The position numbers were made by a program, and so were the translations under genes. This document shows positions 18,798 through 27,839 of a DNA stretch of 64,000 bases, in pieces; position 1 is the first letter of the stretch, and every line of letters starts with the position of its first letter. Origin of the DNA: Rufibacter hautae (GTDB lineage Bacteria > Bacteroidota > Bacteroidia > Cytophagales > Hymenobacteraceae). The notes under the pieces were generated by a model, which saw nothing but the letters and a program-made list of their open reading frames with translations, made no database searches and was not told the DNA's origin. Location: positions 744,001-808,000 of the forward strand of contig NZ_VKKY01000003.1 of assembly GCF_008271695.1 (NCBI RefSeq), read 5' to 3'.

Positions 18798-19712
18798 ATG
18801 CAATTATTGCGTGACCTCTGCCAAATCCATGCTCCGTCTGGGAACGAAGTGAAGATGAAGGAATTTCTGCTCAACTATGTGCAGGAAAATCAGGCGAAAT
18901 GGAAGGTGAAACCGCAGGTCATCCACGGGGAAGGTTTTCAGGATTGTCTTCTGCTGGTGTTCGGGAAGCCGCGGACTGTGATTTTCGCCCATATTGATTC
19001 CATCGGGTTTATGGTGCGTTACGGTAGGCAACTCATCCGGATTGGTGGTCCAAGTCTTGAAACTGGTTTTGAACTGGTAGGAGAGGACAGCCAGGGGAAG
19101 ATTTCCTGTACGCTGGTGGTGGACGAGGAGGAAAGAGAGTTGCACTATGACTTCGAGCGGGAGATAGAGCGAGGCACGGAATTGGTTTTTAAGCCTGATT
19201 TTCGGGAAACCGAGGAAATCGTGCAGTGCTGCTACTTAGACAACCGCCTAGGAGTGTGGAATGCTTTGCAGGTAGCCGAGACGCTGGAAGATGGTATTAT
19301 CGCTTTCGGGTGCTGGGAGGAGACTGGCGGCGGATCGGTGGGATACCTGGCCAAATACATCCATGAGACCTACGAGGTGGTCCAGGCCTTAATCTCAGAC
19401 ATTACTTGGGTCACGGAAGGGGTGCACGCCGGCCAGGGGGTGGCGATCTCGCTGCGCGATTCCCTCATTCCCAGGAGAAGCTTCGTGCAGAAGATCATCC
19501 GGCTGGCACAGGAAGCCAACATCCCGTTCCAGGTAGAGGTGGAGAGCGCCGGGGGCTCAGACGGCAAAGAGTTGCATTATGGCAATATTCCTTGGGATTG
19601 GTGCTTTATTGGCGCTCCCGAGGATAATGTGCATTCCCCGGATGAAATCGTGCATAAGAATGACATTTACGCTATGGTAGATTTGTATAAGCTCCTGATG
19701 CAGAAACTGTAA
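18798..19712 (+). CDS. M42 family metallopeptidase
   Basis: Dinuclear-metal aminopeptidase or endoglucanase-type hydrolase of the M42/M20 clan, cytoplasmic. Metal ligands are visible in AHIDSIGF (His/Asp), YLDNRLG (bridging Asp), CWEETGGG (catalytic Glu and ligand Glu), SDITW (Asp) and NVHSPDE (His). The N-terminal CQIHAPSGNE is typical. ATG 18798 (304 residues) is chosen over TTG 18780 because the latter overlaps a probable -7 promoter box. It is slightly shorter than the usual 340-360 residues, mainly in the dodecamerisation insert. No linked genes point to a substrate. Confidence 0.85.
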   Translation: MQLLRDLCQIHAPSGNEVKMKEFLLNYVQENQAKWKVKPQVIHGEGFQDCLLLVFGKPRTVIFAHIDSIGFMVRYGRQLIRIGGPSLETGFELVGEDSQGKISCTLVVDEEERELHYDFEREIERGTELVFKPDFRETEEIVQCCYLDNRLGVWNALQVAETLEDGIIAFGCWEETGGGSVGYLAKYIHETYEVVQALISDITWVTEGVHAGQGVAISLRDSLIPRRSFVQKIIRLAQEANIPFQVEVESAGGSDGKELHYGNIPWDWCFIGAPEDNVHSPDEIVHKNDIYAMVDLYKLLMQKL

Positions 19713-19735
19713 AAGAGCCTGCATAGAGTATACCG

Positions 19736-19743
19736 TATATTTG
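19736..19743 (+). promoter_or_regulatory. -7 box (TATATTTG) for the pyrophosphatase gene
   Basis: Matches TAnnTTTG and lies 78 bases before the hppA ATG, within the 108-base gap that follows the peptidase gene. A -33 element is not convincing. Confidence 0.35.
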
Positions 19744-19820
19744 TTTTTTAGGCGAGAAAGATTAGCTTGCAGAGAGCTTCTATGCTCAGAATCCTAACCT
19801 AACCAACAAAGCCTTACTTT

Positions 19821-22067
19821 ATGCAGACAATTCTCTACGCAATACCTGCCTTCGGGCTGGTTGCCTTGTTGTACACTGCCATTAAATCGGCGTGGGTTAC
19901 CAAACAAGATGCCGGCGATGAAAAGATGAGCACCATTGCCCGCTACATTGCCGAAGGCGCCATGGCGTTCCTGAAGGCAGAGTATAAAGTGCTCACGTAT
20001 TTTGCCGTCATCGCTTCCCTTTTCCTTCTTTACCTCGGCTATGCCGGGGAGAATTCCTCGCCCATTATTGTACTGGCCTTTTTGATTGGGGCCATTTTCT
20101 CGGCCTTGGCCGGCTTCATTGGCATGCGCATCGCCACCAAGGCCAACGTCCGGACAGCCCAGGCCGCCAAGACCAGCTTGTCTAAGGCTCTGGAGGTGTC
20201 TTTTGGCGGCGGATCGGTGATGGGCATGGGCGTGGCGGGTTTGGCCGTGCTGGGATTAGGTTCGCTCTTTATCGCTTTTTATTATTGGTTTGTGCAACGT
20301 GCCGGCGCTTCGGCCAGCAGCGAGGAAATGGAAAGGGCCCTGGAGGTTTTGACCGGGTTCTCCCTGGGTGCCGAGAGTATTGCCTTGTTCGCCCGCGTGG
20401 GCGGCGGGATCTACACAAAAGCGGCCGACGTAGGAGCTGACCTGGTAGGGAAGGTAGAAGCCGGTATCCCCGAGGATGACCCCAGAAACCCCGCTACCAT
20501 TGCCGATAACGTGGGTGACAACGTGGGAGACGTGGCTGGTATGGGCGCCGACTTGTTCGGGTCTTACGTGGCGACTATTTTGGCTACCATGGTGCTGGGC
20601 CGCGAGATTACGGTTACAGATAACTTTGGGGGCTTGTCGCCCATCATCCTGCCCATGCTCATTGCGGGCTTGGGCATTATCTTCTCCATGATCGGGACCC
20701 TATTTGTACGCGTGAAAGAAGGTGGAAACGTGCAAGCTGCCCTGAACATGGGCAACTGGTCTTCAGTGGCGCTAACAGCCATCGCTTCCTATTTCGTCAT
20801 AAAATGGTTGATGCCTGAGACCTTGAGCCTACGGGGCTATGAGTTCACTTCTATGGGCATTTTCTACGCCGTCATCATCGGGCTTATCGTAGGCACGCTG
20901 ATTTCCATCATCACTGAGTATTACACCGCCATGGGCAAAAGGCCGGTAGATACCATTGTGCAGCAATCTTCTACTGGCGCGGCTACCAACATCATTGCCG
21001 GGCTGAGCGTGGGCATGATGAGTACGGCTTTGCCGATCATTGTTTTGGCTGCCGGAATCGTATTTTCTTACTCCGTAGCCGGCTTATACGGCGTAGCCAT
21101 CGCCGCCGCCGGCATGATGGCCACCACGGCCATGCAGCTTGCCATTGATGCTTTTGGGCCCATTGCCGATAACGCCGGGGGAATTGCCGAGATGAGCGAG
21201 TTGCCCAAAGAAGTCCGTCAGCGCACAGATATCTTGGATGCCGTGGGCAATACCACTGCCGCCACTGGGAAAGGATTCGCTATTGCTTCTGCGGCTTTGA
21301 CCTCGTTGGCCTTGTTTGCCGCCTTTGTGGGTATTTCCGGAATCACTACCATTGACTTGTATAAAGCGCCGGTGCTAGCCGGTTTGTTTATCGGGGGCAT
21401 GATTCCGTTCGTTTTCTCGGCATTGGCCATCAGCGCGGTGGGTCGGGCGGCCATGGCCATGGTGCAGGAAGTGCGGCGTCAGTTCCGTGAGATCCCAGGC
21501 ATTATGGAAGGCACCGGCAAACCGGAGTACGACAAGTGCGTGGCCATTTCCACCAAAGCCGCTATCAGGGAAATGATGCTGCCGGGTGCCATCGCGCTGA
21601 TTGTGCCCATTGTCATCGGGTTTGGCTTGAAGGGTGCGTTTGAGGAAGTGTCCAGCGCGGAGATTCTAGGCGGTGTGTTGGCCGGGGTGACCGTGTCGGG
21701 CGTTTTGATGGCCCTTTTCCAATCCAATGCCGGAGGCGCCTGGGACAATGCCAAGAAATCCTTCGAGAAAGGCGTGTTGGTGAACGGCGTGATGGAATAC
21801 AAAGGCTCAGATCCGCACAAAGCCTCGGTGACCGGTGATACCGTGGGTGACCCCTTCAAAGATACTTCGGGTCCGTCCATGAACATCCTCATTAAGCTCA
21901 TGTCCATTGTGTCTCTGGTGATTGCCCCGCATATAGCCGTGCGCGAAACTACGCCTCCAGCCCCCGAGACCCGCCCGGATTTAGAGAGCACCCGGCAGCT
22001 GGACGGCAACACAAACCTGGCTTCTACAGCGAAATACCCGCAAGGCCCGGAGGTGAGCAGCCGCTGA
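19821..22067 (+). CDS. hppA: Membrane-bound ion-translocating pyrophosphatase, K+-dependent type
   Basis: Hydrolyses cytoplasmic PPi and pumps H+ and/or Na+ across the inner membrane. The 748-residue protein has about 16 membrane segments, the [22 protein letters not shown] substrate loop around residue 200 (in parts: [31 protein letters not shown]) and the C-terminal [14 protein letters not shown] motif. The segment [10 protein letters not shown] has Ala where K+-independent enzymes have Lys, which marks the K+-dependent class. Whether it moves H+ or Na+ depends on a membrane glutamate I cannot place by eye. The last 50 residues form a polar tail. A hairpin terminator follows. Confidence 0.95.
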   Translation: MQTILYAIPAFGLVALLYTAIKSAWVTKQDAGDEKMSTIARYIAEGAMAFLKAEYKVLTYFAVIASLFLLYLGYAGENSSPIIVLAFLIGAIFSALAGFIGMRIATKANVRTAQAAKTSLSKALEVSFGGGSVMGMGVAGLAVLGLGSLFIAFYYWFVQRAGASASSEEMERALEVLTGFSLGAESIALFARVGGGIYTKAADVGADLVGKVEAGIPEDDPRNPATIADNVGDNVGDVAGMGADLFGSYVATILATMVLGREITVTDNFGGLSPIILPMLIAGLGIIFSMIGTLFVRVKEGGNVQAALNMGNWSSVALTAIASYFVIKWLMPETLSLRGYEFTSMGIFYAVIIGLIVGTLISIITEYYTAMGKRPVDTIVQQSSTGAATNIIAGLSVGMMSTALPIIVLAAGIVFSYSVAGLYGVAIAAAGMMATTAMQLAIDAFGPIADNAGGIAEMSELPKEVRQRTDILDAVGNTTAATGKGFAIASAALTSLALFAAFVGISGITTIDLYKAPVLAGLFIGGMIPFVFSALAISAVGRAAMAMVQEVRRQFREIPGIMEGTGKPEYDKCVAISTKAAIREMMLPGAIALIVPIVIGFGLKGAFEEVSSAEILGGVLAGVTVSGVLMALFQSNAGGAWDNAKKSFEKGVLVNGVMEYKGSDPHKASVTGDTVGDPFKDTSGPSMNILIKLMSIVSLVIAPHIAVRETTPPAPETRPDLESTRQLDGNTNLASTAKYPQGPEVSSR

Positions 22068-22094
22068 TCTGTTGTGGCCTGAGATCAAACCTCG

Positions 22095-22122
22095 GTCGCC
22101 CTTTTCAACAGAAAAGGGCGAC
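22095..22122 (+). terminator. Terminator after hppA
   Basis: Perfect 12-bp stem (22095-22106 with 22111-22122), four-base ACAA-type loop, then TTGCTTTTAATTT. Positioned 28 bases after the hppA stop. Confidence 0.8.
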
Positions 22123-22179
22123 TTGCTTTTAATTTAGGGCAGTTTTGCGCAAATTTGATGCTTCTTATCCTCAAGACAG

Positions 22180-22719
22180 ATGCACCACCCAACGGTAAAA
22201 ATCCTAGACAAGCAGTTCAGTATCTACCTTCCAGAGCGGAAAATCCTTCATAGCGTGGAGATTGTGGCTGCCCGGCTAAGCCATGATTACCGCGGGAAAA
22301 AGCCGCTGTTTCTGTCGGTGCTCAACGGCGCGTTCATGTTCGCTTCTGACTTAATGAAAGAGCTGACCATAGAGTGCGAGATCTCGTTTGTGAAGCTATC
22401 TTCCTACGAGGACATGCAAAGCACCGGCCAGGTGAAGGAGATCATCGGGCTGAAGGAAGAGATCAAGGGACGGCATGTGGTCATTGTGGAAGATATCGTG
22501 GACACGGGGCACACCATCGCCAATCTTTTAAAGCAGTTGCAGGGAAAAGAACCGGCCTCAGTGGAGGTGGCCACGCTGCTCATCAAACCTGAGTGCCTGC
22601 AGCACAACCTAGACATTAAATACCCAGCCATGTCCATCGCCAACGATTTTGTGGTGGGGTACGGGTTAGACTACAACGGCCTGGGCCGCAACCTGCGCGA
22701 TATTTACAAGGTGATGTAA
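22180..22719 (+). CDS. hpt: Hypoxanthine phosphoribosyltransferase
   Basis: Purine salvage enzyme converting hypoxanthine or guanine plus PRPP to IMP or GMP. The 179-residue protein has the PRPP-binding motif VVIVEDIVDTGHT near residue 105, LSVLNGAFMFASDL near 45 and the late DFVVGYGLDYNGLGRNL substrate segment. ATG start follows a terminator, so it has its own promoter. Length and motifs are normal for bacterial Hpt. Confidence 0.93.
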   Translation: MHHPTVKILDKQFSIYLPERKILHSVEIVAARLSHDYRGKKPLFLSVLNGAFMFASDLMKELTIECEISFVKLSSYEDMQSTGQVKEIIGLKEEIKGRHVVIVEDIVDTGHTIANLLKQLQGKEPASVEVATLLIKPECLQHNLDIKYPAMSIANDFVVGYGLDYNGLGRNLRDIYKVM

Positions 22720-22730
22720 GGGCAAGGGCT

Positions 22731-22766
22731 GTTTAGGGCTTGTTTTCTGAGAATCAGCCCTAAAAC
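22731..22766. repeat. Dispersed palindrome, clear copy downstream of hpt
   Basis: GTTTAGGGCT followed by TGTTTTCTGA, then GAATCAGCCC and TAAAAC: two near-complementary halves around a TTTTCTGA centre. This is one of the clearest copies of a short palindrome found after many genes between 22 and 63.5 kb. In this gap it could also act as the hpt terminator. Confidence 0.65.
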
Positions 22767-22823
22767 AGGAAAGCCTAGCGGTAGCGGCCAGCTGAATAGC
22801 TGTCATTTCCAAGATTTTATTCT

Positions 22824-22831
22824 TACTTTTG
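22824..22831 (+). promoter_or_regulatory. -7 box (TACTTTTG) upstream of adk
   Basis: TAnnTTTG match 23 bases before the adk ATG; would give a leader of about 15 bases. No clear -33 partner. Confidence 0.4.
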
Positions 22832-22853
22832 TTTCCTCACAATTTCCATACCC

Positions 22854-23447
22854 ATGCTGAACATCGTACTCTTCGGTCCTCCAGGGGCAGGCAAAGGCAC
22901 GCAGAGCCAGAAATTAATTGAAAAATACGGGCTTATTCACCTTTCTACCGGTGATTTGCTGCGCTCAGAGATTTCCCGGGGATCCGAACTGGGCCTGAAG
23001 GCGAAAGGTCTGATGGACGCTGGTTTGCTGGTGCCCGATGAGGTGGTGATTGGCATGATTGAATCCAAGATCGCGGACAACCGCGACGCTGCTGGGTTCA
23101 TCTTTGACGGTTTTCCGCGCACCGTGCCGCAGGCTGAGGCTTTGGATGTGCTGCTGAGCAAATACGACCAAAGCATCAGCTGCATGATTGCCTTGCAGGT
23201 GTCTGAAGAGGAATTGGTGAAACGCCTGTTGCTCCGCGGCCAAACCTCAGGCCGTCCAGACGATGCCGACGAGACCCTCATCCAGAAACGGGTACAAGAG
23301 TACAACAGCAAAACGGCGCCGGTGGCTAACTACTATGCGCAGCAGAACAAATTCTACTCGGTAGACGGCATCGGGGAAATTGAGGAGATTTTCTCTAAGA
23401 GCTGCGAGATCATTGGGGCCTGCCAATTGGCGCTCAACAGCAAGTAA
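22854..23447 (+). CDS. adk: Adenylate kinase (short form)
   Basis: Interconverts ATP + AMP and 2 ADP. The P-loop GPPGAGKGTQ is at residues 8-17, the NMP-binding segment HLSTGDLLRSE follows, and IFDGFPRT carries the conserved Asp/Arg. The LID region is the short type (LLLRGQTSGRPDDADE) without the zinc-binding 27-residue insert, as usual in Bacteroidota. ATG start, 197 residues. It precedes obgE but a hairpin separates the two. Confidence 0.95.
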   Translation: MLNIVLFGPPGAGKGTQSQKLIEKYGLIHLSTGDLLRSEISRGSELGLKAKGLMDAGLLVPDEVVIGMIESKIADNRDAAGFIFDGFPRTVPQAEALDVLLSKYDQSISCMIALQVSEEELVKRLLLRGQTSGRPDDADETLIQKRVQEYNSKTAPVANYYAQQNKFYSVDGIGEIEEIFSKSCEIIGACQLALNSK

Positions 23448-23529
23448 AAGATACCCGTCTGCCGGGCAAAGGAACGTTTTGGCGCTATCCTGCTGTTCTG
23501 GCAAGACGTACATTTTGATACAATACGTT

Positions 23530-23558
23530 GGAAGCATTCCCCGCAAAGGAATGCTTCC
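23530..23558 (+). terminator. Hairpin between adk and obgE
   Basis: Perfect 11-bp stem (23530-23540 with 23548-23558) and seven-base loop followed by TTGTTAAC. Likely adk terminator. Confidence 0.65.
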
Positions 23559-23592
23559 TTGTTAACATAGCATTTACTTTACCAATAATACA

Positions 23593-24588
23593 GTGTCATC
23601 ATCCAACTTTATTGACTACGTCAAGATCTGCTGCCGCTCGGGGCACGGCGGAGGCGGTTCTGCCCACTTGCACCGCGACAAGAAAACTGCCCACGGTGGG
23701 CCAGACGGCGGTGACGGCGGCCGGGGAGGGCACATCATTCTCAAAGGAAACTCCCAACTCTGGACCTTGCTGCACTTGCAGTACCAGAAACACGTGATTG
23801 CCGAGAACGGCGGTTACGGCGGTCCCAGCCACTCCAGCGGCGCTTACGGGAAAGACGTCATTCTGGAAGTGCCCATCGGGACCATTGCCCGCGACGCGGA
23901 GACCGGTGAAATCAAAGCCGAGATCACCGAAGACGGACAGATGGAGATCATCACGCCCGGTGGCCGCGGTGGCTTAGGCAACGCCCATTTCAAATCGCCC
24001 ACGAACCAAACGCCACTGTACGCCCAACCCGGCGAGCCCGGCCTGGAAGAGTGGACCATCCTGGAGCTGAAACTTCTCGCCGATGTAGGTCTGGTAGGTT
24101 TCCCCAACGCCGGGAAATCCACGTTGCTGTCGGTGGTATCGGCCGCCCGGCCGAAGATTGCGAACTACCCGTTCACCACGCTGGTGCCTAACCTGGGCGT
24201 AGTGGCCTACCGCGACTACAAATCCTTCGTGATGGCCGATATTCCGGGGATTATTGAAGGCGCCTCGGAAGGAAAAGGACTGGGTATCCGATTCTTGAAG
24301 CACATTGAGCGCAACTCCATTCTGCTGTTCATGATCTCGGTTGAAAGCCCGGACATTGCCGAGGAGTACGAGATTCTGGTGAACGAACTACGGACCTACA
24401 ACCCCGAACTGTTGCACAAACAGCGCCTGCTGGCCATCACCAAATCAGACATGATTGACGATGAACTGGAAGCTGAGATGCGGGAAACACTTCCGCAGGA
24501 CCTGCCCACCATCTTCATCTCCAGCCTTACCATGAAGAACATCACGCAACTGAAAGACATGATCTGGAAGGCGCTGAATACTGCCTAA
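23593..24588 (+). CDS. obgE: GTPase Obg
   Basis: Ribosome-associated GTPase involved in 50S assembly. The glycine-rich Obg fold is plain at residues 1-155 ([48 protein letters not shown]), then the G domain: G1 [10 protein letters not shown]2 YPFTT, G3 [11 protein letters not shown]4 TKSD, G5 ISS. The C-terminal OCT domain is absent, as is normal in this phylum (331 residues). The start is a GTG at 23593, directly ahead of the conserved NFIDYVKI. Follows adk on the same strand. Confidence 0.95.
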   Translation: MSSSNFIDYVKICCRSGHGGGGSAHLHRDKKTAHGGPDGGDGGRGGHIILKGNSQLWTLLHLQYQKHVIAENGGYGGPSHSSGAYGKDVILEVPIGTIARDAETGEIKAEITEDGQMEIITPGGRGGLGNAHFKSPTNQTPLYAQPGEPGLEEWTILELKLLADVGLVGFPNAGKSTLLSVVSAARPKIANYPFTTLVPNLGVVAYRDYKSFVMADIPGIIEGASEGKGLGIRFLKHIERNSILLFMISVESPDIAEEYEILVNELRTYNPELLHKQRLLAITKSDMIDDELEAEMRETLPQDLPTIFISSLTMKNITQLKDMIWKALNTA

Positions 24589-24819
24589 GCCTCTGGCCGC
24601 TGTTTTGCACCTGTTTTTACCAAAAGGCGCTTGAAACGCCAATGTTGCTGCCAGCCGGGAGGGCGAAGTTCTGAGAAGCTGCCAAACCTGCGGCGCAGAA
24701 AGCGGGCGTTTTCTGTCCAAAAATGCCAGAATGACATAAAAACAGTTTTGGCAAAATAGTTGCCTCCTGTCAGGCACTTAGAAATGAAGAATAAACATCT
24801 GAAAGGATAACGAATACAT

Positions 24820-25383
24820 ATGAGTACAGCAGCTGAACAAAATCCTCAGGAACAAGAGAATATCCAGCCTGAAAACACCGAGGCGACCGAGTCAACCGCA
24901 ACCGAGCAGGCTGAACAGCCCAACGGCGAGGCCACCGCTAGCGAAGGCGGTTCCTCAGAAGCCGATGAGCTGCGCGACAAATACCTGCGCCTCCACGCCG
25001 AGTTTGACAATTTCAGACGCCGCACTTCCAAGGAGCGGTTAGAGTTGTTCAAAACGGCTAACCAAGAGCTGATGGTCGCTTTGATTCCGGTGCTGGATGA
25101 TCTGGAGCGGGCCCAGGCTGCCATGAAGGACGCGCAAGACGTGAACGCCGTGCGCGAAGGCGTGGAACTGGTGTTCAGTAAGTTCCAGAACCTATTACAG
25201 CAGAAAGGCCTGAAGTCTATGGACGCCGTGGGGCAGCCGTTTGACGCTGATGTGCACGAAGCCATCACGCAGATTCCGGCCCCTTCTGACGAAATGAAGG
25301 GCAAAGTGATTGACCAAGTAGAGAAAGGATATTACCTCAATGACAAAGTGGTTCGCTTTGCCAAGGTGGTAATTGGAGCATAA
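24820..25383 (+). CDS. grpE: Nucleotide exchange factor GrpE
   Basis: Releases ADP from DnaK. The first 45 residues are acidic, Glu/Gln/Thr-rich and probably disordered; then a long coiled coil (ELRDKYLRLHAEFDNFRRRTSKE, in parts) and a beta-domain with MDAVGQPFDADVHEAI and GYYLNDKVVRFAKVVI, the family signature. ATG start, 187 residues. Six bases separate it from dnaJ, forming a two-gene unit. No dnaK, hrcA gene or CIRCE repeat is seen in the window. Confidence 0.95.
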   Translation: MSTAAEQNPQEQENIQPENTEATESTATEQAEQPNGEATASEGGSSEADELRDKYLRLHAEFDNFRRRTSKERLELFKTANQELMVALIPVLDDLERAQAAMKDAQDVNAVREGVELVFSKFQNLLQQKGLKSMDAVGQPFDADVHEAITQIPAPSDEMKGKVIDQVEKGYYLNDKVVRFAKVVIGA

Positions 25384-25389
25384 GAAGCC

Positions 25390-26544
25390 ATGGCAACCAA
25401 AAGAGATTATTACGAAATACTGGGCGTAGCCAAAGGGGCCACGGCGGATGAGATCAAGAAAGCGTACCGCAAGATCGCGATCAAGTTTCACCCCGATAAG
25501 AACCCCGATGATCCTACGGCCGAGGATAAATTCAAAGAAGCGGCGGAAGCCTACGAGGTGCTGAGCGATGAGCAGAAACGCCAGCGCTACGACCAGTTCG
25601 GGCACCAGGGCGTGAACGGCGGTGGTGGCTTCGGCGGCGGCATGAACATGGAAGACATCTTCTCCCAGTTCGGCGACATCTTCGGCGGCGGAGGCGGTGG
25701 CGGATTCGAGAGCTTCTTCGGAGGCGGGGGACAGCGCGGCGGCAAACGCGTGCGCAAAGGCAGCAATCTGCGCATAAAGCTGAAGCTGAATCTGGAGGAA
25801 GTAGCCAAAGGCGTTGAGAAGAAAATCAAGGTAAAACGTTACGAGGCCTGCAACGTCTGCGACGGAAACGGTTCTAAAAACGGAACTGCCCTCAATACTT
25901 GCGGTACCTGCCAGGGATCTGGTCAGGTGAAACGCGTGGTGAACACCATGTTGGGCCAGATGGTATCTGCCAGCACATGCCCTACTTGTAGCGGTGAGGG
26001 TAAAACTGTAAGCCAGAAGTGTGATGCCTGCCACGGCGAAGGCCGTCAGCTCCGCGAAGAGGTGATCTCCATCAACGTACCGGCTGGTGTAGCTGATGGC
26101 ATGCAACTGTCTATGGGCGGCAAAGGAAACGTGCCCGAGCGCGGTGGTATCCCCGGTGACCTGTTGATCCAGATTGAGGAAGAGCAGCATCCAACCCTGC
26201 GTCGCGACGGAAACAACGTCATGTTTGAGCAGTACGTGAGCTTCGTGGATGCGACCTTAGGCGCTAGCGTGGAAGTGCCTACCATTGAGGGCAAGGTGAA
26301 GATCAAGATCGATCCGGGAACCCAGTCTGGTAAGATCCTGCGCCTGCGCGGAAAAGGTATTCCGGACATCAACGGTTACGGCAAAGGCGATCAGCTCATC
26401 CACATCAACGTCTGGACCCCGAAGAACGTGAACCCAGAGGAACGCCAAATCCTGGAGCGCCTCCGCGAGTCCCAGAACTTCGTCCCGAACCCCGGCAAGA
26501 ACGAGAAGGGTTTCTTCGAGAAAATGAAAGAGTACTTTCAATAG
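25390..26544 (+). CDS. dnaJ: Chaperone protein DnaJ
   Basis: Co-chaperone stimulating DnaK ATPase. J-domain at residues 1-70 with KFHPDKN; a Gly/Phe-rich linker at about 75-120 ([19 protein letters not shown]-type sequence); four zinc-finger CxxCxGxG repeats at about 155-220 ([32 protein letters not shown]); and a C-terminal substrate domain with [20 protein letters not shown]. Length 384 is normal. Translationally coupled to grpE; a hairpin follows. Confidence 0.96.
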   Translation: MATKRDYYEILGVAKGATADEIKKAYRKIAIKFHPDKNPDDPTAEDKFKEAAEAYEVLSDEQKRQRYDQFGHQGVNGGGGFGGGMNMEDIFSQFGDIFGGGGGGGFESFFGGGGQRGGKRVRKGSNLRIKLKLNLEEVAKGVEKKIKVKRYEACNVCDGNGSKNGTALNTCGTCQGSGQVKRVVNTMLGQMVSASTCPTCSGEGKTVSQKCDACHGEGRQLREEVISINVPAGVADGMQLSMGGKGNVPERGGIPGDLLIQIEEEQHPTLRRDGNNVMFEQYVSFVDATLGASVEVPTIEGKVKIKIDPGTQSGKILRLRGKGIPDINGYGKGDQLIHINVWTPKNVNPEERQILERLRESQNFVPNPGKNEKGFFEKMKEYFQ

Positions 26545-26591
26545 AATGAGTTCTGAGTCTTGAGTCCAGAATTCTGAGTCAATAAATAGTT

Positions 26592-26628
26592 ACAATGCCC
26601 GCTTCTGTAAAAGGAAAGCGGGCATTGT
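26592..26628 (+). terminator. Terminator of grpE-dnaJ
   Basis: Perfect 13-bp stem (26592-26604 with 26616-26628) with an 11-base loop followed by a T-rich stretch, 48 bases after dnaJ. Confidence 0.75.
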
Positions 26629-26664
26629 TGTTTTAGGGCTGATTTCCTAAAACGACCCAGAAAT

Positions 26665-26824
26665 GTAGCGGCGTTACACCGTAACGACGTGGTGCCATGG
26701 AACAAAAGCGCTTCCTACAAGACAACCCTTTCTACACCACAGGCAGGGATTGCGGCAAGGTAGGTCCTGCTGTTGAAACATGCCTGCTGCGGAGAGCCAC
26801 GGCGTTACAGGGTAACGCCGCTAC
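26665..26824. repeat. 160-bp element with terminal inverted repeats (MITE/REP-like)
   Basis: The ends 26665-26677 and 26812-26824 are exact 13-base reverse complements, and pairing continues with a few mismatches to about 28 bases. Each end is also internally palindromic (GCGTTAC...GTAACG type). It has no coding frame and fills most of the gap 26545-26929. The rest of that gap holds the dnaJ terminator and two TTCTGAGTC direct repeats at about 26,558 and 26,571. Confidence 0.65.
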
Positions 26825-26929
26825 GTTAGACCTGATTTCTTAAAAACACCCTGAAAACAGCCCTGCACCCAACTTGCAAACCGAAGCGCTTTGCCTTAGC
26901 TTTAGCCTGACGAACCAACCGCTAAACTC

Positions 26930-27835
26930 TTGCAACCCATTCTTCAGATCCAGGGCGTGAGCAAACTCTATGAGGCGCACCAAGCCCTGAACAAGGTGTC
27001 TTTTGAAGTGCCCAAAGGCAGTATTTTCGGGCTGCTGGGGCCTAACGGGGCCGGGAAAACCTCCCTCATCCGCATCATTACCCAGATCACGGCGCCAGAC
27101 GAAGGACGTGTTCTGTTTGAAGGACAGCCGCTGCAGCCGCATCACGTGCAACAGATTGGCTATCTGCCGGAGGAACGCGGCCTGTACAAGAAGATGAAGG
27201 TGGGGGAGCAGTTGGTGTATCTTGCAAGATTGAGAGGCTTGGAGAAAGGAGACGCCACCCAGCGCATCAAAGTGTGGGCCGATCGGTTGGATTTAAAGCC
27301 CTGGCTCAACAAGAACGTGGAAGACCTTTCCAAAGGCATGCAGCAGAAAGTGCAGTTCATCGCCACGGTGCTGCACGAGCCCAAGTTGCTCATCCTGGAC
27401 GAGCCTTTCTCTGGTTTTGATCCGGTGAACGCCAACATCATCCGCGATGAGATCCTGAAACTCCGGGACCAGGGCTGCACCGTCATTTTCTCCACGCACC
27501 GCATGGAATCGGTGGAGCAGATGTGCGACTACATCGTTTTGATCAACAACTCAGAGAAAGTGATGGAGGGCAGCGTGCGAGAAGTTAAATCCAGGTACCG
27601 GAGCCATACTTACCACGTGGAAGGCACCGGCAAACTGCTCATCATGTCGCCAGACTTCAAGGTGCTGACGCAGGCCCAACAGGGCGACCAGTTCCAAGCC
27701 GAGGTGCAGTTGGAGCCGCAAATCGGGCCAAACCAACTGCTGCGCTATCTCACCGACCGAGTGGAGGTGCACGGCTTTCAGGAGAAGATCCCCAGTATAC
27801 ATGACATTTTCATTAAAACCGTAACCCAGAAGTAA
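26930..27835 (+). CDS. ABC transporter ATP-binding protein (NatA-like)
   Basis: Energises the permease encoded directly downstream. Walker A GPNGAGKTS at residues 38-46, signature LSKGMQQK near 140, Walker B LLILDEPFSGFDP near 158, and the H-loop FSTHRM. The C-terminal 80 residues match the NatA-type extension. The start is TTG 26930, immediately ahead of the conserved LQIQGVSKLY strand; no ATG or GTG fits as well. Five bases separate it from the permease. Substrate could be Na+ or a peptide/drug. Confidence 0.88.
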   Translation: MQPILQIQGVSKLYEAHQALNKVSFEVPKGSIFGLLGPNGAGKTSLIRIITQITAPDEGRVLFEGQPLQPHHVQQIGYLPEERGLYKKMKVGEQLVYLARLRGLEKGDATQRIKVWADRLDLKPWLNKNVEDLSKGMQQKVQFIATVLHEPKLLILDEPFSGFDPVNANIIRDEILKLRDQGCTVIFSTHRMESVEQMCDYIVLINNSEKVMEGSVREVKSRYRSHTYHVEGTGKLLIMSPDFKVLTQAQQGDQFQAEVQLEPQIGPNQLLRYLTDRVEVHGFQEKIPSIHDIFIKTVTQK

Positions 27836-27839
27836 ACCC

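Noticed and set aside
24589-24819. CIRCE/HrcA heat-shock operator upstream of grpE
   Set aside because: I looked for a TTAGCACTC-type inverted repeat and found none.
25195-26190. 331-codon reverse frame
   Set aside because: It lies fully antisense to dnaJ and grpE, which have clear motifs; its Ala/His-rich content is the mirror of the Gly-rich and zinc-finger codons.
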